Positions 37,400-49,973 of a DNA stretch of 64,000 nucleotides are shown here, piece by piece. How positions within the stretch are numbered: position 1 is the first letter of the stretch; every line of letters starts with the position of its first letter. The notes below the pieces were generated by a model. The model made no database searches, was not told the origin of the DNA, and was given only the letters and a program-made list of their open reading frames with translations. Source of the stretch: Nymphaea colorata (lineage: Eukaryota > Streptophyta > Magnoliopsida > Nymphaeales > Nymphaeaceae); assembly GCF_008831285.2 (NCBI RefSeq), contig NC_045147.1:15354854-15418853 (forward strand), in the 5' to 3' direction. The translations under genes and the position numbers were made by a program.

Positions 37400-38130
37400 T
37401 CCGCCCGAGCTCAAGTTGGCCAGTTAAAAGAATGAAAAAGGTTTTTTGGGACGGGAAGTAGAAAGCAGCAGTCCCACTTTTACCTACCAAAATCATTAGA
37501 GACTAGTAGGATCAGACTAAATTTACCAATGCATTCTTGCATAAGGTAGTAGCTAAGGCGATGAAAAAGTGGGTAGATAAGAGTCGATACCTATTGGGTT
37601 TCAAGTTGGAGACAAAGTCCTTGTGAGTTAGTACTCCAATCAAATATGCTTCTTTTTTTTTTTTTGTAGGACAACACTAGCCTTGATATGGAATTATAGA
37701 AGGCCATTCACAGTGATAAAAAAGGTGGGAAACTATTATACAAGTTAAACTTGACTGGTAAAGAGCATCTGGAGTGAAACTTGTTGCAATGAGAGCTCAT
37801 TTTACAAAGATCACCATCAACAAAGCAAGCAATAGGTAGGCAATTGAAGCATAGAGCATATTTTCAGCTCAAAAATCAACTACCTCAGCAAGCCAAAGAA
37901 GTATTCTATTAAGTTGGTAGATGAAACAGAGCCCACACGAGGGTATGTGTTCAGCATGAAAAAGCACTACCTCAACGAAGTCATAGTGCACCATGAAGCA
38001 ATTGGTGCCAAGGACAGGACATGGTTAGAAGGGGAGCATGTTCTCCTATGTTTGTGTCTTTATAGCATTTTCTTCGTATATACAGTGTTCATTAGTGCAT
38101 ACATACTAACTTTTAGGGGAATGCATACAT
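37400..38130 (+). mobile_element. Ty3/Gypsy LTR-retrotransposon remnant (broken fossil)
   Basis: Short conceptual translations resemble the C-terminal part of Ty3/Gypsy integrase: a KKWVDKSRYLLGFQVGDKVL-like block near 37560-37625, followed by a GPY/F-like block near 37690-37740. No gag, protease, reverse transcriptase or clear LTR pair is visible. The sequence from about 38040 to 38400 could include part of an LTR, but I cannot show it. It is clearly broken, with several disruptions, and looks old. Edges are approximate. Confidence 0.6.
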
Positions 38131-39441
38131 ATTAACTTATAAGGGAATGCCCTCCCACCAATTTAATGTCATGTTGTGAAATCTTTTGCTTTGGGTGTTC
38201 AACAAGAGAATTCTTATATGAACCTTTGAGCACCCTATGTAAGTAAAGTTGAGTTTTATTTTCTTGGTTACCTGCCTTGTGAGTGCTCTTTTGAGGGAAT
38301 GAAACAACTCATTGCCGTTCCTTTCACTTTCTTGGTGTACTTTGCTCTCTTTATACACTCTTTGCTTCCTGAGTGATCACACACTCGCCTTAGGCCTGCA
38401 CGGATAAAAGAATAAAAGAACCGTCGCACCATACAGACCAGAGAAGGTCAGCTCATGAGATGACAGGGTTTCCAATTTACCACCGGCAAGAGCAATGGTC
38501 TATGATTTATAGCTAACTTTATATAAATCATAAATAAATTACATGAAAAACATTCTTATCTTCCAAATTATTCTTCTTCCATCATTCTTGTGCTTCTAGA
38601 GCGTATGTTCTCGCTTCTGCCAATAAATTTGCTTGTTTAGTGCTGATGATAGTCTAGCATTTACCAAAAAGTAAACGATGCATTGTTGTTGCTGGTTGAC
38701 ATTTAGCGAAAGCCTTGGATGTAATTGGACAAGTGAGAGAGTACTGAAACAAGTCCTCACGCAGTCATAAACAACTTCTCTCACCATCTTAAACTTTTTT
38801 AATACTAATTTGTAGGAACTAGATAGCGTTTGTTAGCCAACTAATGATTCATCAAGATGCATAAAGATTGTTTGCAAGCTTTTGGGTAATCTTACTACAA
38901 AGTCCACAGTAACTTCTTCTCACTTTGCCTGAACCACACCCCCAATTCTGAAATGGACACGAGAATCCTTCTTCGTTTCGTTAGCATCAGTAACTCCGCC
39001 TCATATATTCATGAATTTTTTGTACTTAGGCTTGTTCAGGACACAACAGCTTGCAGCAGACAGAGGACCGGCAAAAAAAGAGTGCAACAGGAGGTACCCA
39101 CCCTACCAACAACCAGTCTCCACATTGTACCACTATGCAGTGGGCTCAGAATCAAACAAGAGACCACAATCTTTGTGGCAAAAGTTCATCAGAAATCTTT
39201 TAGCCATTCAGGCTTATCTGTTCAGCTATGGCATTCAATTTAAACAACAGCAAGTGGATGAAGCTTAAGAGAAGCACGCATAACGGCTTATTTTTCTTTG
39301 CAAATAACCTTCCATCTCATATATGTCTGTAGCTGGCAATTATCTCGAGAGAACATGCTTGGCTTGTCATTACAAGCACCGTTTTCATATTCATAATGCA
39401 CTATGCATCATTTAGATCCTTTGCCTGCACCAGGGTAGACA
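38131..39441. other. Intergenic, no gene recognised
   Basis: AT-rich DNA between the retroelement remnant and the 3' end of CUTA. Two overlapping frames at 38953-39268 are open but show no family features. The CUTA 3' untranslated region presumably occupies the last few hundred bases. Confidence 0.45.
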
Positions 39442-42400
39442 TCAAGGATCTCTGGTGCTGTTTTTGAGCCACTCCAAATACTGAGCATTTCCTCCTTGGA
39501 TAGGCAGAGCGATGACCTCAGGGACACTGAAAAGGATTATCTTTCGGATGTTAGTGACACCAGGTTACACAGGAAAGAAAGAAACTACTACTGCCTTTAT
39601 CCGCAAAAAGAGATAGACTCACTCGTACTCATGATTGGCTTTGATATGTGCCGTCAAAGCGTCCAAAAGGGACTCCCTGGTCTTGATTATCAGTAGTTCC
39701 TCAGCATCACTTTGGATCTACAAGGAATTTTATAAAGCAAGTTTTGAATAATAGCAATTTTTCCTGGTTCAGATAGCAAAGCTCGTGTTTACTCTTAACA
39801 CTGCATGCAACTGTCCATACGTGATGTAATGAATAATGACCAGCTATTGAAAACTTGGAAGATTTAAAGTTCAAAATTTCACCCTCCATAATTGAAGACT
39901 TCAACCAGAAGTTTTGGTAGCTATCAGCAAAAACATGGGTATAGAGCAACCAACATGAGTTCTATTTTGACGATTACAACCACAGGAATCATAGATAGGT
40001 CATTTAGAATGTGAATTGCAGAATGTGTACAGGGGCCTTCAGGCACTAGATAGGCAGACTAAATGCACTCAGGTGTCCAGATGGACGGCAGTTTTATGTT
40101 AAATGCCCAGGATGGATGTCCCTTGTCCAAAGGCTGAGGCAGTGAGTTAGACTTAACGGGTACTTAAGGAGGGTTTCAATTGTTAGGCACCCATGTAGCC
40201 CAATTGGCAAAGGGATGGTTAAAGATGTGATGTTTCCAAATTTTCCTATGTGAAGCAAATTGTTGTACATCAAGTAATGAAATAGCAAAGCCAATGCCTT
40301 GTGAAGAGATTTTACCTCACCCTGCCACCAATAAATGGATTCGATACCTGCCACTCAAAACCATGCACATGAGCCTTTGAATCACAATAATACACCCAAT
40401 AAAAAAAACGGAAAAGAAAAAAATCAGTCTAGAAATGCCCATAATTCAGTCATTTTCAAAACCCAAAATTCACTTAGGTCACTCCACCAGCCATATTATA
40501 AAATAAAAAAGGATGCACGTAGATTACTGAAGAAGTGAAGATGCATAAACTGTGATTGTCTTCATCAGACTATATTATTTAACATATACTGTGTTTGATG
40601 TGAAAGTTTCTCCTCAATGTTGATGGTGCACGACAAACCATTTAACGAAAACTCTAGAAAGCCATTCAAATGTTTTTCTGAAGAATCTGTGTTATTCAGC
40701 TCATCTTTTGGAAGTGGTGAACATGTTAATTAAATTAAGGAGAATTTGATCAAATCTAGACTACCACATGCTGAAATACTGGCATTAATTGGTGGAAATG
40801 GTATAAATCACTCTGTGAGAGAGAGAGACAGCTTACGCTTGGTCAACTAAATTTATATTTCTGTATCTCCATCGCTGAAGAGCTAAGTCACATCGGTGCC
40901 AGTAAGGGTGGCATGGGTACGGTCACGTGAGTATGGACACAACGATTTTTAAAAAGGTGGTTATGCCTCTGTGTGTGTGTGTGGGGGGGGGGGGGGGGGT
41001 GCACGTATATATATGTGTGCCTATATATATATATATATATGCAACATCCTAAAGCTAAAAGAATTCAAAGTTAAAACAACACTATGTTTGCAACCCAAAT
41101 TATATCATAGTTCATAACTTCATATATAAACTTAAAAAATTCAAAATCAAAACAAAATTATGTTTGTATCCCAAATTATGTCATTCATATTTCATAGTTC
41201 ATAACTTCATATGCAGTTTGGAAATATAAAAACACAGCAAAGTTTGCTTATTTTTTTTTTTTAAAAAAAAAGTAAACTGCTAAAAAGTTAAATGTACCCA
41301 GGTATGTCCCCATACCTATACCTTCGTATCCACATATGGGTCTTGGTACTCTAGGATTTCCCAGGTACCCATATGACTTAGATGAAGCGGTCACTTTGAC
41401 AAGATAAAAAGTGCGGATCAATTTTGATCACTTCAGGTTTGAAACGAACGCTCATGCCTCATATCATTATTGAGTCCATATTTTCTTGCATTAAAAAATT
41501 GTTCTTAGCGAAACTTTTCTTAAAATTATAGGACACCTCTCGCAGCCATTGCCCCCTGAAACATGATATCAAGCAGTGATGCCAATAAATCAGCAGGATA
41601 CTGGCCCTGAAACTGGCAGGAACACTAATTTGAGACCCCTCTCCCATCTTAGTAATCATCTATGTAAGTATCTAACACATGCATGGGTTGCAGTTGCGGG
41701 TGGTTTTCAAAAGCTTGATTGCAACTGTGGTGAGGGTATATATATTGTCCACAGACAATAAAAATAATAGTTAACAACTACTAAGCAACCATAATACAAT
41801 TATAATTTATATCAACAAACCAACCAAAAAACCAATAAATCAGAATACATAATAAAGAAAAACAGATGCAAATAGATGTACAATAAAATAGAGCATATAA
41901 TAAAGTAAAAGTTCAAAACGGATTATATGTGTCAGCTAAAATAGGTTCACAGCAAACAGATTAAAAGTAGAACAAAAACAGCTTCTAAGACACTAAGCAG
42001 GTTATGAACCAGATGATATAACAAATCATATTTTAACAGAATATACAACAAGTAAGAACATATAAAACAACAGACAAAATAGAAAAAGTCAGACAGCCAC
42101 CTGCCTGTCTATTTCTATTAAAGATGCTGATGGGAAGTTGTGTGTCTGTTGAAAAGAGAGAGACGAAGAGGGAGAGGGAAAAATGCAAGGAAGGGGGAAG
42201 TGAGACACTTCAAACACTAAATCTCTTTTCTTTTTTAAGTGAACAAGAGCATGAAAATGGACCCCAGCAATGTTTGACCACACCTGACTCACCATCGACT
42301 CAAGTCAACTAAGCCTTCTTTTGGGTAAAAATAAGCAGGTGCATGTGAACACATCCGACTTGCGTTGACCGAGTTGGGCGCCACACCCACCACCAGCACC

Positions 42401-45400
42401 TGAGTTGTGTTGAATAGGGTGCAGCACCAGTTTAGTGAGTGTGTTACGTAGGTGATCATGCTCCTTTTAGTTTGCATGAAGGGTTTCCTTTAGATAGGCA
42501 AAAGAACTACCCCATCACTAAGAATAAGCAAGTCCATTCCCCTTGCAGTGTTCAGCACCATTCATCGCTTCCAATGCACATAGAAAGATCGGTTTCTTTT
42601 TATGCCTTTACTTTTGGACATGCTGGGTCCACTTCTATGGTTAGGATTATCAGGAAAAAGGTTGAAAAATTGAAATATAGACAATCCAATACTTGTGCAC
42701 ACCAATCTGAGAATTTTTCATGTGCACATGTGAACACATGAAACTAGGACCCTCCTCAATTTTCGACTGGACTGACCATGATACCAGTTAGCACTTTTTG
42801 CCAAAAAATAACTGTAAAACTGCAACCTTCCTGTTGGAAAAGTTATAACTCCAGAGAGAAATCATGTTCTCCATATATAAGGGAAGGATGTTATAGCTAA
42901 ATAATTCACGCCAGTTGATTTTGAACCCTATGACATGAATTTACATTTATAAAAGAACGAACACTTAGAAATGTGCTTTTCAAGAAAGGAGTGGAATCCT
43001 ATTCCTAAGCATTCCCTACAAATGTTAATGATTATCTTAGAGTCTCAAGAAAGAAAGATTTGGAGGCTGCATGGGTTGGTTCTAGCAGGATGTATTCCAC
43101 CTAGGTACCTCTGACCTGGCAAATCTTTTGATAATCGTGGGATTACAAATTTGAAAACCTGTTAATAAATATGTTGAGCATGATTTGATTATTCTCAACT
43201 ACGTTCTCATTGCTTCAAATTACTTTTTGCCATATTTTCTTTTTTCTGGGCATGAATTGCTCTATCAAGGACAATTCACATCAATATACAATTCATAAAA
43301 TATTAACTGTTGTATTTATTATCCAAATAAACAGATTCTGCTATAATTTTAAAAAATTTTGAATTTATGTACATGTTTGAATGGAGGACGTTCCCGTCGC
43401 ATATAAAAATTTAAATTTGTGAACATGCTTTAAGGAGTAATGTTTCTGTCTCATTTAAAAAAAGTCCTTCCGAATCTTAGAGGTCGATTAAACTCCAAGT
43501 AATAAATTGCAAATAGTTGTTAGCAACATTTTATTCCATATAGCTTTGGTGTCTTAACAACTTGTTCAACATGATGATATTCCTTCATGGTTTACATTCA
43601 TTGTGTACCAACTACCAACTTTCTCATACGCACACAAACTTGTGATTCACATCAGTGAGTGATTTCGACTGACTGTGTTTGGATCATTAGGCATTTCACA
43701 CAATTTCCTCTAATAAGGTAGGATTTATGAGGATTAAAGATGTATTAGCTAATCCTACTATATCAATACAAAACATAAATAGCATGATATATTTTCCCAA
43801 TTAACTGGTGTTATAACTATATAGTTCGTTGGTTTGGGAAGTTCCAAATACAGTCCTCCCAAACAAAAAAAATATTGAACCCCATCCCAACCCAAGAATG
43901 GTTGCTTTGTTGTTGGAGGTAGCCATTTTCTCCCCTGATGCAATAACAATGGTCCATACCAACCACATTATGTATCCTTAGTGAAATTTCTCTTGCATTA
44001 GAGACAAAGATAAAATAAAAATAGCACACTTCATCATGCATCTAGTCACAAAATAAAAGCAAACAAGGGGGGCTCGTCTCAAATTATTTCCTCCAAATCT
44101 GCAAGGTGGGACTATAAATGCAAGTATACACAAATGGTAAAATGACAAAGTAGTAAACCATCATAATGGAAAATATTACTACTCTAGAAGATAATTGCAT
44201 ATTAGAACTGTAAGAGGATAAAAGTATAGGGCAGGCAACAGATAGAACTTCCAAGAGGGACTAAGATGCATGCCTGGGACCCGATTGACACATGCAGCAA
44301 GCTTTTCTCTGACTATGCTCTCAGCTAATTTTTTGCCTGCATCCGTGCAATTGCAAAATGCTCCCAGTTAAAGGTAGTAGAATTTCGTAGCACAAGCCAT
44401 ATAGCTCCAGTTTCATGAATAACATGATAGATATTCGTAACTAGAAACAGGGAATATGGAATTATGACCATGGTCATGTCCAATAATATGCCCATGGCCA
44501 CGGACACCAGTTTCTGTGCGACAAAGTTTTGATACACAAATGTGGCAAATTCTATGAGACGCATGCAGTGTTGGCAATGAATATGCTCCATATGATACCT
44601 ATTATCGCGGACCAACTATTCAGTAGTAAGCAAGCCCATGAATGCTTTGCACAAGTCCGTTATACAAAGAAATATTCCGCACTTGCCATGTAAAGAAGCG
44701 ACAGACAAGAAAAAGAATGGGATACACGCTACTCATCAATAGACACAAAAACATGAACTAAATAGCATGAATTTGACTGCATGAATTTTCTTCCTAAAAC
44801 GAAGAATATAAATGAAAGGACTGACAGCTTACTATGACTTCCATACACTTCGGCACTTAGGAGTTAAAACTTAATTGCAGCATCCATAAAACTAAGTGAG
44901 GTGAAATTCAGATGGCAACCATATAATCGTTTAAACGACATCTCAACGACCAATGTGGAAACTCTTCAAAAACCAATCATTCCATGAGCCTAATCTTTGA
45001 CCGTTCAAACCTAATGTTACTATAGTAGTCCAATTTATAGGTGGATAAGCACCATAAAATTTTGCAGAAAACTTATGTAAAGAACGTCTTAAGTTCGAAG
45101 AGAGATATTGCATCAGCGCGCTACAGAATCTCATCTACCACAGAAACAGAGAATAAGAAAAAATGTGATAAGCACGACGAGGAAGTATAAATTTTCCGGC
45201 AGCAAATGCAACAAGATACCTGCTTCCTTGTTCGGAACGGTGACATAAACCACGATGCTCGGCACGATGTTGCCGTTCCCTTCCATCCCGGATGAATGTA
45301 GAGCTCTCGGAGCAGTCCGGCTGGCAATATTTGATCTGAAATTTTCCCATAAGAAAATTAGATGAAGAGAAATAGAAAGGGACGATGCGACGACCCTAAA

Positions 45401-45765
45401 AACAGTCTCAGCATTCGGGCAGGAGAAAGAAACCCAAATTGACAATGAACAGAATGGATTGGCGAAATAGATGACCCAAGAAAAAAGGAAAATTGAAGCA
45501 GGAAAAGGGTAGAGGATCCCAACAACAAGGTGTGTGTCAGTGTGTGTGTGTGTGAGAGAGAGAGAGACCTAACAAGAGGGTTGGAGTGGGCGCACCCCGT
45601 TGTGAAGGGGAAGGATGGATGGAGAGCTGTGAGGCCCACACCCAGGGTGAAGCTGGTGAGCAGCCAGACGGCAGGAACTGCGAGAGGGAATCGACGGCGA
45701 AGGAAGGAAACCGGTGACGAGGGGATGTGCGTCTTACAGGCGGCTCTAAATGCAGCCATGGACAT
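39442..45765 (-). CDS. CUTA: CutA-like protein, chloroplast (CUTA)
   Basis: CutA1 family; these proteins form tight ferredoxin-like trimers, bind divalent metal in some species and sit in plastids in plants. Exons in transcript order: 45765-45569, 45335-45220, 44336-44274, 40347-40316, 39717-39623, 39526-39442, giving 195 residues. Residues 1 to about 85 form a basic, then hydrophobic leader with a membrane-like WLLTSFTLGVGLTALHP. The conserved core includes VPSIVVYVTVPNKEAGKKLA, REKLAACVNRVPGIESIYWW, EELLIIKTRESLL and NHEYDVPEVIALPI, ending at YLEWLKNSTRDP. Intron 3 (about 3.9 kb) must start with GC rather than GT to keep VNRVPGIES in frame. Intron 1 opens in a CT/CA microsatellite. A second ATG two codons in (45759) has a better context (CCATGG) and could be the true start. 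Confidence 0.93.
40969..41040. repeat. (TG)n, G17 run and (TA)n inside CUTA intron 3
   Basis: TGTGTGTGTGTG is followed by 17 consecutive G (40983-40999), then by TATATA blocks to 41040. It lies within the long third intron of CUTA. On the transcribed sense strand of CUTA the tract reads as C17. Confidence 0.9.
44272..44273 (-). other. Non-canonical GC 5' splice site of CUTA intron 3
   Basis: On the minus strand the exon end and intron start read TCCCAG then GCATGC. The downstream exon begins GTATCGAATCC after GGCAG. Only this junction restores the family sequence VNRVPGIES. The nearest GT upstream (CGG then GTCCC) would lose Val-Pro and break the frame. Confidence 0.8.
45537..45568. repeat. 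(TG)n(AG)n microsatellite at the CUTA intron 1 donor
   Basis: On the sense strand of CUTA, intron 1 opens GTCTCTCTCTC and runs into CACACACACA, so the 5' splice site lies directly against a compound microsatellite. Confidence 0.9.
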
Positions 45766-46590
45766 GTGCCACCAGCATGATGCTGCTGCACGGGAGGAGG
45801 CACTTGGGAGGTGAAGTCAGGGAAATTCCCAGAGAGGGATGAAGGATCCAAAAATCGGAAATGGCGGCGACGGTGGCGCTATTCGCGCTAGCACATGCGC
45901 CGATGCTCTCACACGCTTGCGTGAGCTCTCCGCCACACGTGTCAACGAAACCGCGGTTTAAGAAAAACGAACGGCACGAGAGAAATCGATCGCGGCAGCT
46001 TCGGTAGAAGAGCGGCCCCACTTCTCAGAGCGTCGGCAAGCAAAGGGTCAGGTGTACGGAAGATACAGCATGGTTGAAGTTACGACTCTATCTCCATTGT
46101 ACGCGGGAGCATCCCCATCTCTCTCTCTCGGAGGTCTTCTAATTGCTAATGCTGCCTCAAAGGTGACAGCAGTTTGGTCCTCCGGTCGTGGTGGTGCCGG
46201 CGGCGATGATGGTGGCGGTTTGATCGTGAGGGTTGGGTTGGTGAAGCTCTTAATGGCCGGCTTTAAGGCCTACCCTACCCAGCCCTACCCAACCGTGGCG
46301 CGATTTTGCTGGCCGAGTCCATGACCGTGCTGCTGTAGACGCTCCCGTTGATCATGGAGATCGAAGGGTGGCTATGACTCCCAGAAGTCTGAGTGCATTT
46401 ATGGCCTGAGGGCGCACCGGTTCCCTCTACTCCAACCCATTGCATGCACGCCAGACTCGAGCGATCACAACCAGCGGCTTTAATACGAATTACTCCTCTC
46501 TCTCTCTCTCTCTCTCTTCTCGCCATTTTGCTGGGCGCGAAGAAGAAGAAAGCGGCCGAGCAGAGACGGAAGTCGGAAGCTGTTTTCTCC
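45766..46590. promoter_or_regulatory. Divergent promoter region between CUTA and the RALF gene
   Basis: These 825 bases separate two start codons that face away from each other, so both promoters must fit here. The region is relatively GC-rich. It contains a CT run (about 46495-46520) shortly before the RALF start. Open frames in it (for example 46052-46324) show no known family. Confidence 0.5.
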
Positions 46591-46950
46591 ATGCCTTTCT
46601 TTCTTCTTCTTCTTCTTTGTTCTACTATTGTTGGCCTCTCACCCGATGCAGTAGCGGTGGGAGAGACGTGGCCACCTGGCTTGGAGTCGCAGAGGAGCAC
46701 CGCTGAAATGGCCGGTGCGGTTGAAGAGAAGGCAGCTGCAGGCTGGCCCGAGTCCGTTCGGAGGAGGAGACTCCTCGGCTACACAGGCGACTACATCAGC
46801 TACATCGCGCTGCTGGCGGACAGGGCGCCCTGTCCGCCGGGTTGTGGCCGTTCCTACTACACCTTCAACTGCTACGAGGCGAGAGGACAGGTTCGTCCCT
46901 ACGAGAAAGGCTGCTCGGCCATCACCCTCTGCGCCAGATACAGCGGCTAA
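46591..46950 (+). CDS. RALF34: RALF34-like peptide hormone precursor
   Basis: Precursor of a secreted Rapid Alkalinization Factor, which is sensed by CrRLK1L receptor kinases at the cell wall; Arabidopsis RALF34 is reported to act through THESEUS1. The 119-residue frame begins MPFFLLLLLCSTIVGL, a good signal peptide. The same frame is open upstream to 46393, but this ATG places the signal peptide at the N-terminus. A subtilase-type RRLL cleavage site (within RRRRLLG) precedes the mature part, which carries the receptor-binding YISY motif. APCPP, GRSYYTFNC, ARGQVRPYEKGCS and ITLC follow the RALF34 pattern. Oddities: five cysteines instead of four, because the family's PPRSGRSYY is PPGCGRSYY here, and the usual basic RCRR end is replaced by LCARYSG. 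Intronless, as usual. Confidence 0.88.
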   Translation: MPFFLLLLLCSTIVGLSPDAVAVGETWPPGLESQRSTAEMAGAVEEKAAAGWPESVRRRRLLGYTGDYISYIALLADRAPCPPGCGRSYYTFNCYEARGQVRPYEKGCSAITLCARYSG

Positions 46951-49900
46951 TCGCCTTCCGCCCTTCCGCATATTGGCTTCCTTTCTTCCGATCCCTTTCC
47001 TTCTCTTCTGCTCTTTGGCTCATCTGGGTAGCTTCCATGATCATCCTTTTTCCTTTTCTTTTACTGCTTTCTTATCTTTTCCATCTATGGTGGAGCTTTC
47101 TGAGAATGTGAAAGGACGAGGCTACCGTTCCTTCCAACCCTGTCGGGATGGATTTTCATGCTACCAAGATCGTGTTTTTCGCATAAAAGTTTTACACGAG
47201 GGATGAGTACATGGTAAAGAGCTTAGCGGTAAAATTAAGCTAAAAATGACCAGTGAAAAGTGTTCCAAGTGAATGTCTGCATTATGAGTTTCTACTGTGC
47301 AGGTTTTCACAGGGCTATTATTCCCCGAGCCTGCGAAAATTTTAGCTGGTAATACACGGGCTGTTTACTTTAACCCATGGTAAATTAATGAGTTAAAATA
47401 CTTTCGTAGTACCGACTGTTGAGCACCGATGTTTCTTTATTTCTTACTTTTTCAGCTCTTCAATTATCTGCAGCCTTTTTCGTGATTCATCAATTGCGTC
47501 GTTTCTGACTTGCAGAGGCTCAGCACAACTTGATCGTGATTCACTATTCTTCATTTATTATTTCCAAAGTAAAAGCATCATTTCCATCTCTCTCTTGTAG
47601 CAAGAAACTTTTTGACTATTCTGCATGTCTCTGTTTCGTCTCTGTTTCATAAACAAACCAAAATTTTTACAACCACTTGACAGCAAATTTGACATAAGAT
47701 AACGCTTACACCCGTTCAGTCCTGGAAAACCTTGTACGTCCTAATCTTATCAAAATCTTCTTAATTGTTCTTAAATTCCTCATAAAAAACTGAAAGAACA
47801 TATCTAAAAGGGCATGTATATATATATTGATGATTATAACTCAATTAGTAGTTTTGTACTTTGTAGTATCCTCTGTTTCACCACGATGAAATTGCGAGAT
47901 TTAACTTAATGTTAGTGAATGTAAAACGCAAAAATCGCTTCAAAAGTTGATCTCTGCACCCCTAAAATTAGGCCCTTGTACTGTTGTGGTCACACGAAAG
48001 TGCACAAATTTCTCCAACAATCGATGACAGAATGGCACTTTCCTTCCTGGAAATTGTACTCTTCACCGTATAATTCCGCGACGCTTACACCGTCGTCTCT
48101 TGGGGCGCATCCGATCAAATAGGATGACGCTTACCCTGTTGTTCCACTGAACGTTTACCTGCACAATGGAGAGAAACGCCTGTTGGTGCCTCCACAGTCG
48201 ATTCCTAAAATTTTTGAGGTCGTCGTTTTTTCTCCAGCGTTGTTGCCATGAAAATGTATTCGAGAATTCTCGTCTTTTTGTTTCCATGAAAGGGCGTTAA
48301 CAATTCTCATCTGTTTGTCGCCATGAACGAGTATTAAGATTTCTCCTTGATTTCTTAAGAAAATTTTGTTGTTGAGAAACTCTCCATGAAAAGCCAAAGA
48401 AACAGAAGCAAACAAGAGAACTAACAAACATGTTCGATTAAGGAGACTGATGCAGTTGAATGACGGTGGTAACCCAACAAAACTAGCAATCAAACCCCCC
48501 AAAAAAAAGCAGCAACCAAACTTAAACGAATTAAACTCCAGGATACATAAAATCCTCCTAAATGAATTAGGAAGGAAAGAGTATAAATAAGAAGATCAGT
48601 ACAGCGCCTGTCGATGTGACGGATCTGAAGAAACGAAAAATGATTAAAAGGAAAACTGGACAACTGCACAGAACTTCATTAAAGCTAAAAGGGAAGTCAA
48701 ATCATTCTTAATTCACGTACTCAACAAATTGCATCAAAGGAAGACAAAAAAAGGGCAATGGGTCTACCAGTTAGCAAGCAAGCATCATCCGATCGATGAA
48801 TCCCGATCAAGAGAAATGAGAGGCAGGATGCTGCAGATATCGTCGCCTTATTTAATGGTTTCTAGTTTTCTAACGCATTAATATGGCTGTCTCCACCACA
48901 TCCTGGGAAATTTGTATGCAAATAAAAAAGTTTGTTACCAAAATCTTACATAACAAAGTAAAGTTTGAGTTGAAGATGCCCTGTGGTCCATAAGGCTGCA
49001 AACGACGACTCAAAAAACTCGAGCTCATGTCAAATTTGAGTTCTATAGAATAGGTTCGAGTTAGATTCACTTAACTCATTTACTTGTTTGTGTTTGTTTC
49101 TTTTTACTCGTTAACTCATTTAACTATAGACAACCATAAAGAAAGAAAGTATATGTTCTGCATCTATGTAGGCGAACCGAATCGAGTTTAAACGAGATGA
49201 GTCCTTACAACTCAAACTCGACTGGTTTAACATTTTGAGCGTAAATTTAAAGTTAAGTCTGACTCATTTATAAACAAGATTGGGTCAAGTTCAGCCAGAA
49301 CAATGAGGGCGGAGCTTCAGCCTTTCGTGCCAACTTGGCAGTAAGATGGGACGAGGATCACACTAAGCTTCTCTTTTTGGATAAGGACACAAGTTTTCTT
49401 TGGAAAAATAAAAGGCGGCAAGTTGGTATAATATAATCAACACATGCGAGCAACATATCTACCTTTCAAACGTATTCAAAAAATATCTGCAGCTCCGTGT
49501 GTGTTAGGTGAGTATGAACCATTCATACTCATGAACTATTCTCCACCACGTTACAAAATGCAGATCATTCAGCGTAATTCTAAGCCAATATTGGCCACTT
49601 TCACCATCCATTATAACATGCAAACCCACATAACCCAATGATCGCATCATCTGAATAGTAAATTCATGTTAAAAAATGTGAACCTTCTAACGTGTTTCTG
49701 TACACTAACTTAATATAAATCATGCATTAATTTAAGTCATTTTTGTAAAAATAATTGATTTTATACTATCAAATTTTCATGGTATAAGAGCCGTTCATAT
49801 TTAAACTATTAAAAGTGATTAACTTATATATGTTTCTCATCAAATCACTTTTAAGATCATATCTATATGATTAGATTGTAAAAAATATATTTGAATAATT

Positions 49901-49973
49901 AATTTTAATTGATCTGATTTTTGTCTTTTACTTAAGTGGTTTGGTTTCACCAACTTCTTTTATATATATATAT
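46951..49973. other. Intergenic, no gene recognised
   Basis: The first few hundred bases should include the RALF 3' untranslated region. The minus-strand frames around 48063-48502 contain degenerate short direct repeats (CCATGAAAATG, CCATGAAAGGG, CCATGAACGAG) and match no family I know. The stretch at 49010-49290 holds GAGTTCGAG-like words akin to those of 16225-16870. A small TA tract lies at 49961-49972. Confidence 0.5.

Noticed and set aside
46393-46590. N-terminal extension of the RALF frame
   Set aside because: The frame is open but puts 66 low-complexity residues, including a CT-repeat translation, ahead of a clean signal peptide. The ATG at 46591 is preferred.
48063-48502. Minus-strand frames with a hydrophobic segment
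   Set aside because: They contain degenerate short direct repeats and no family motif or convincing gene context. I could not support a gene.
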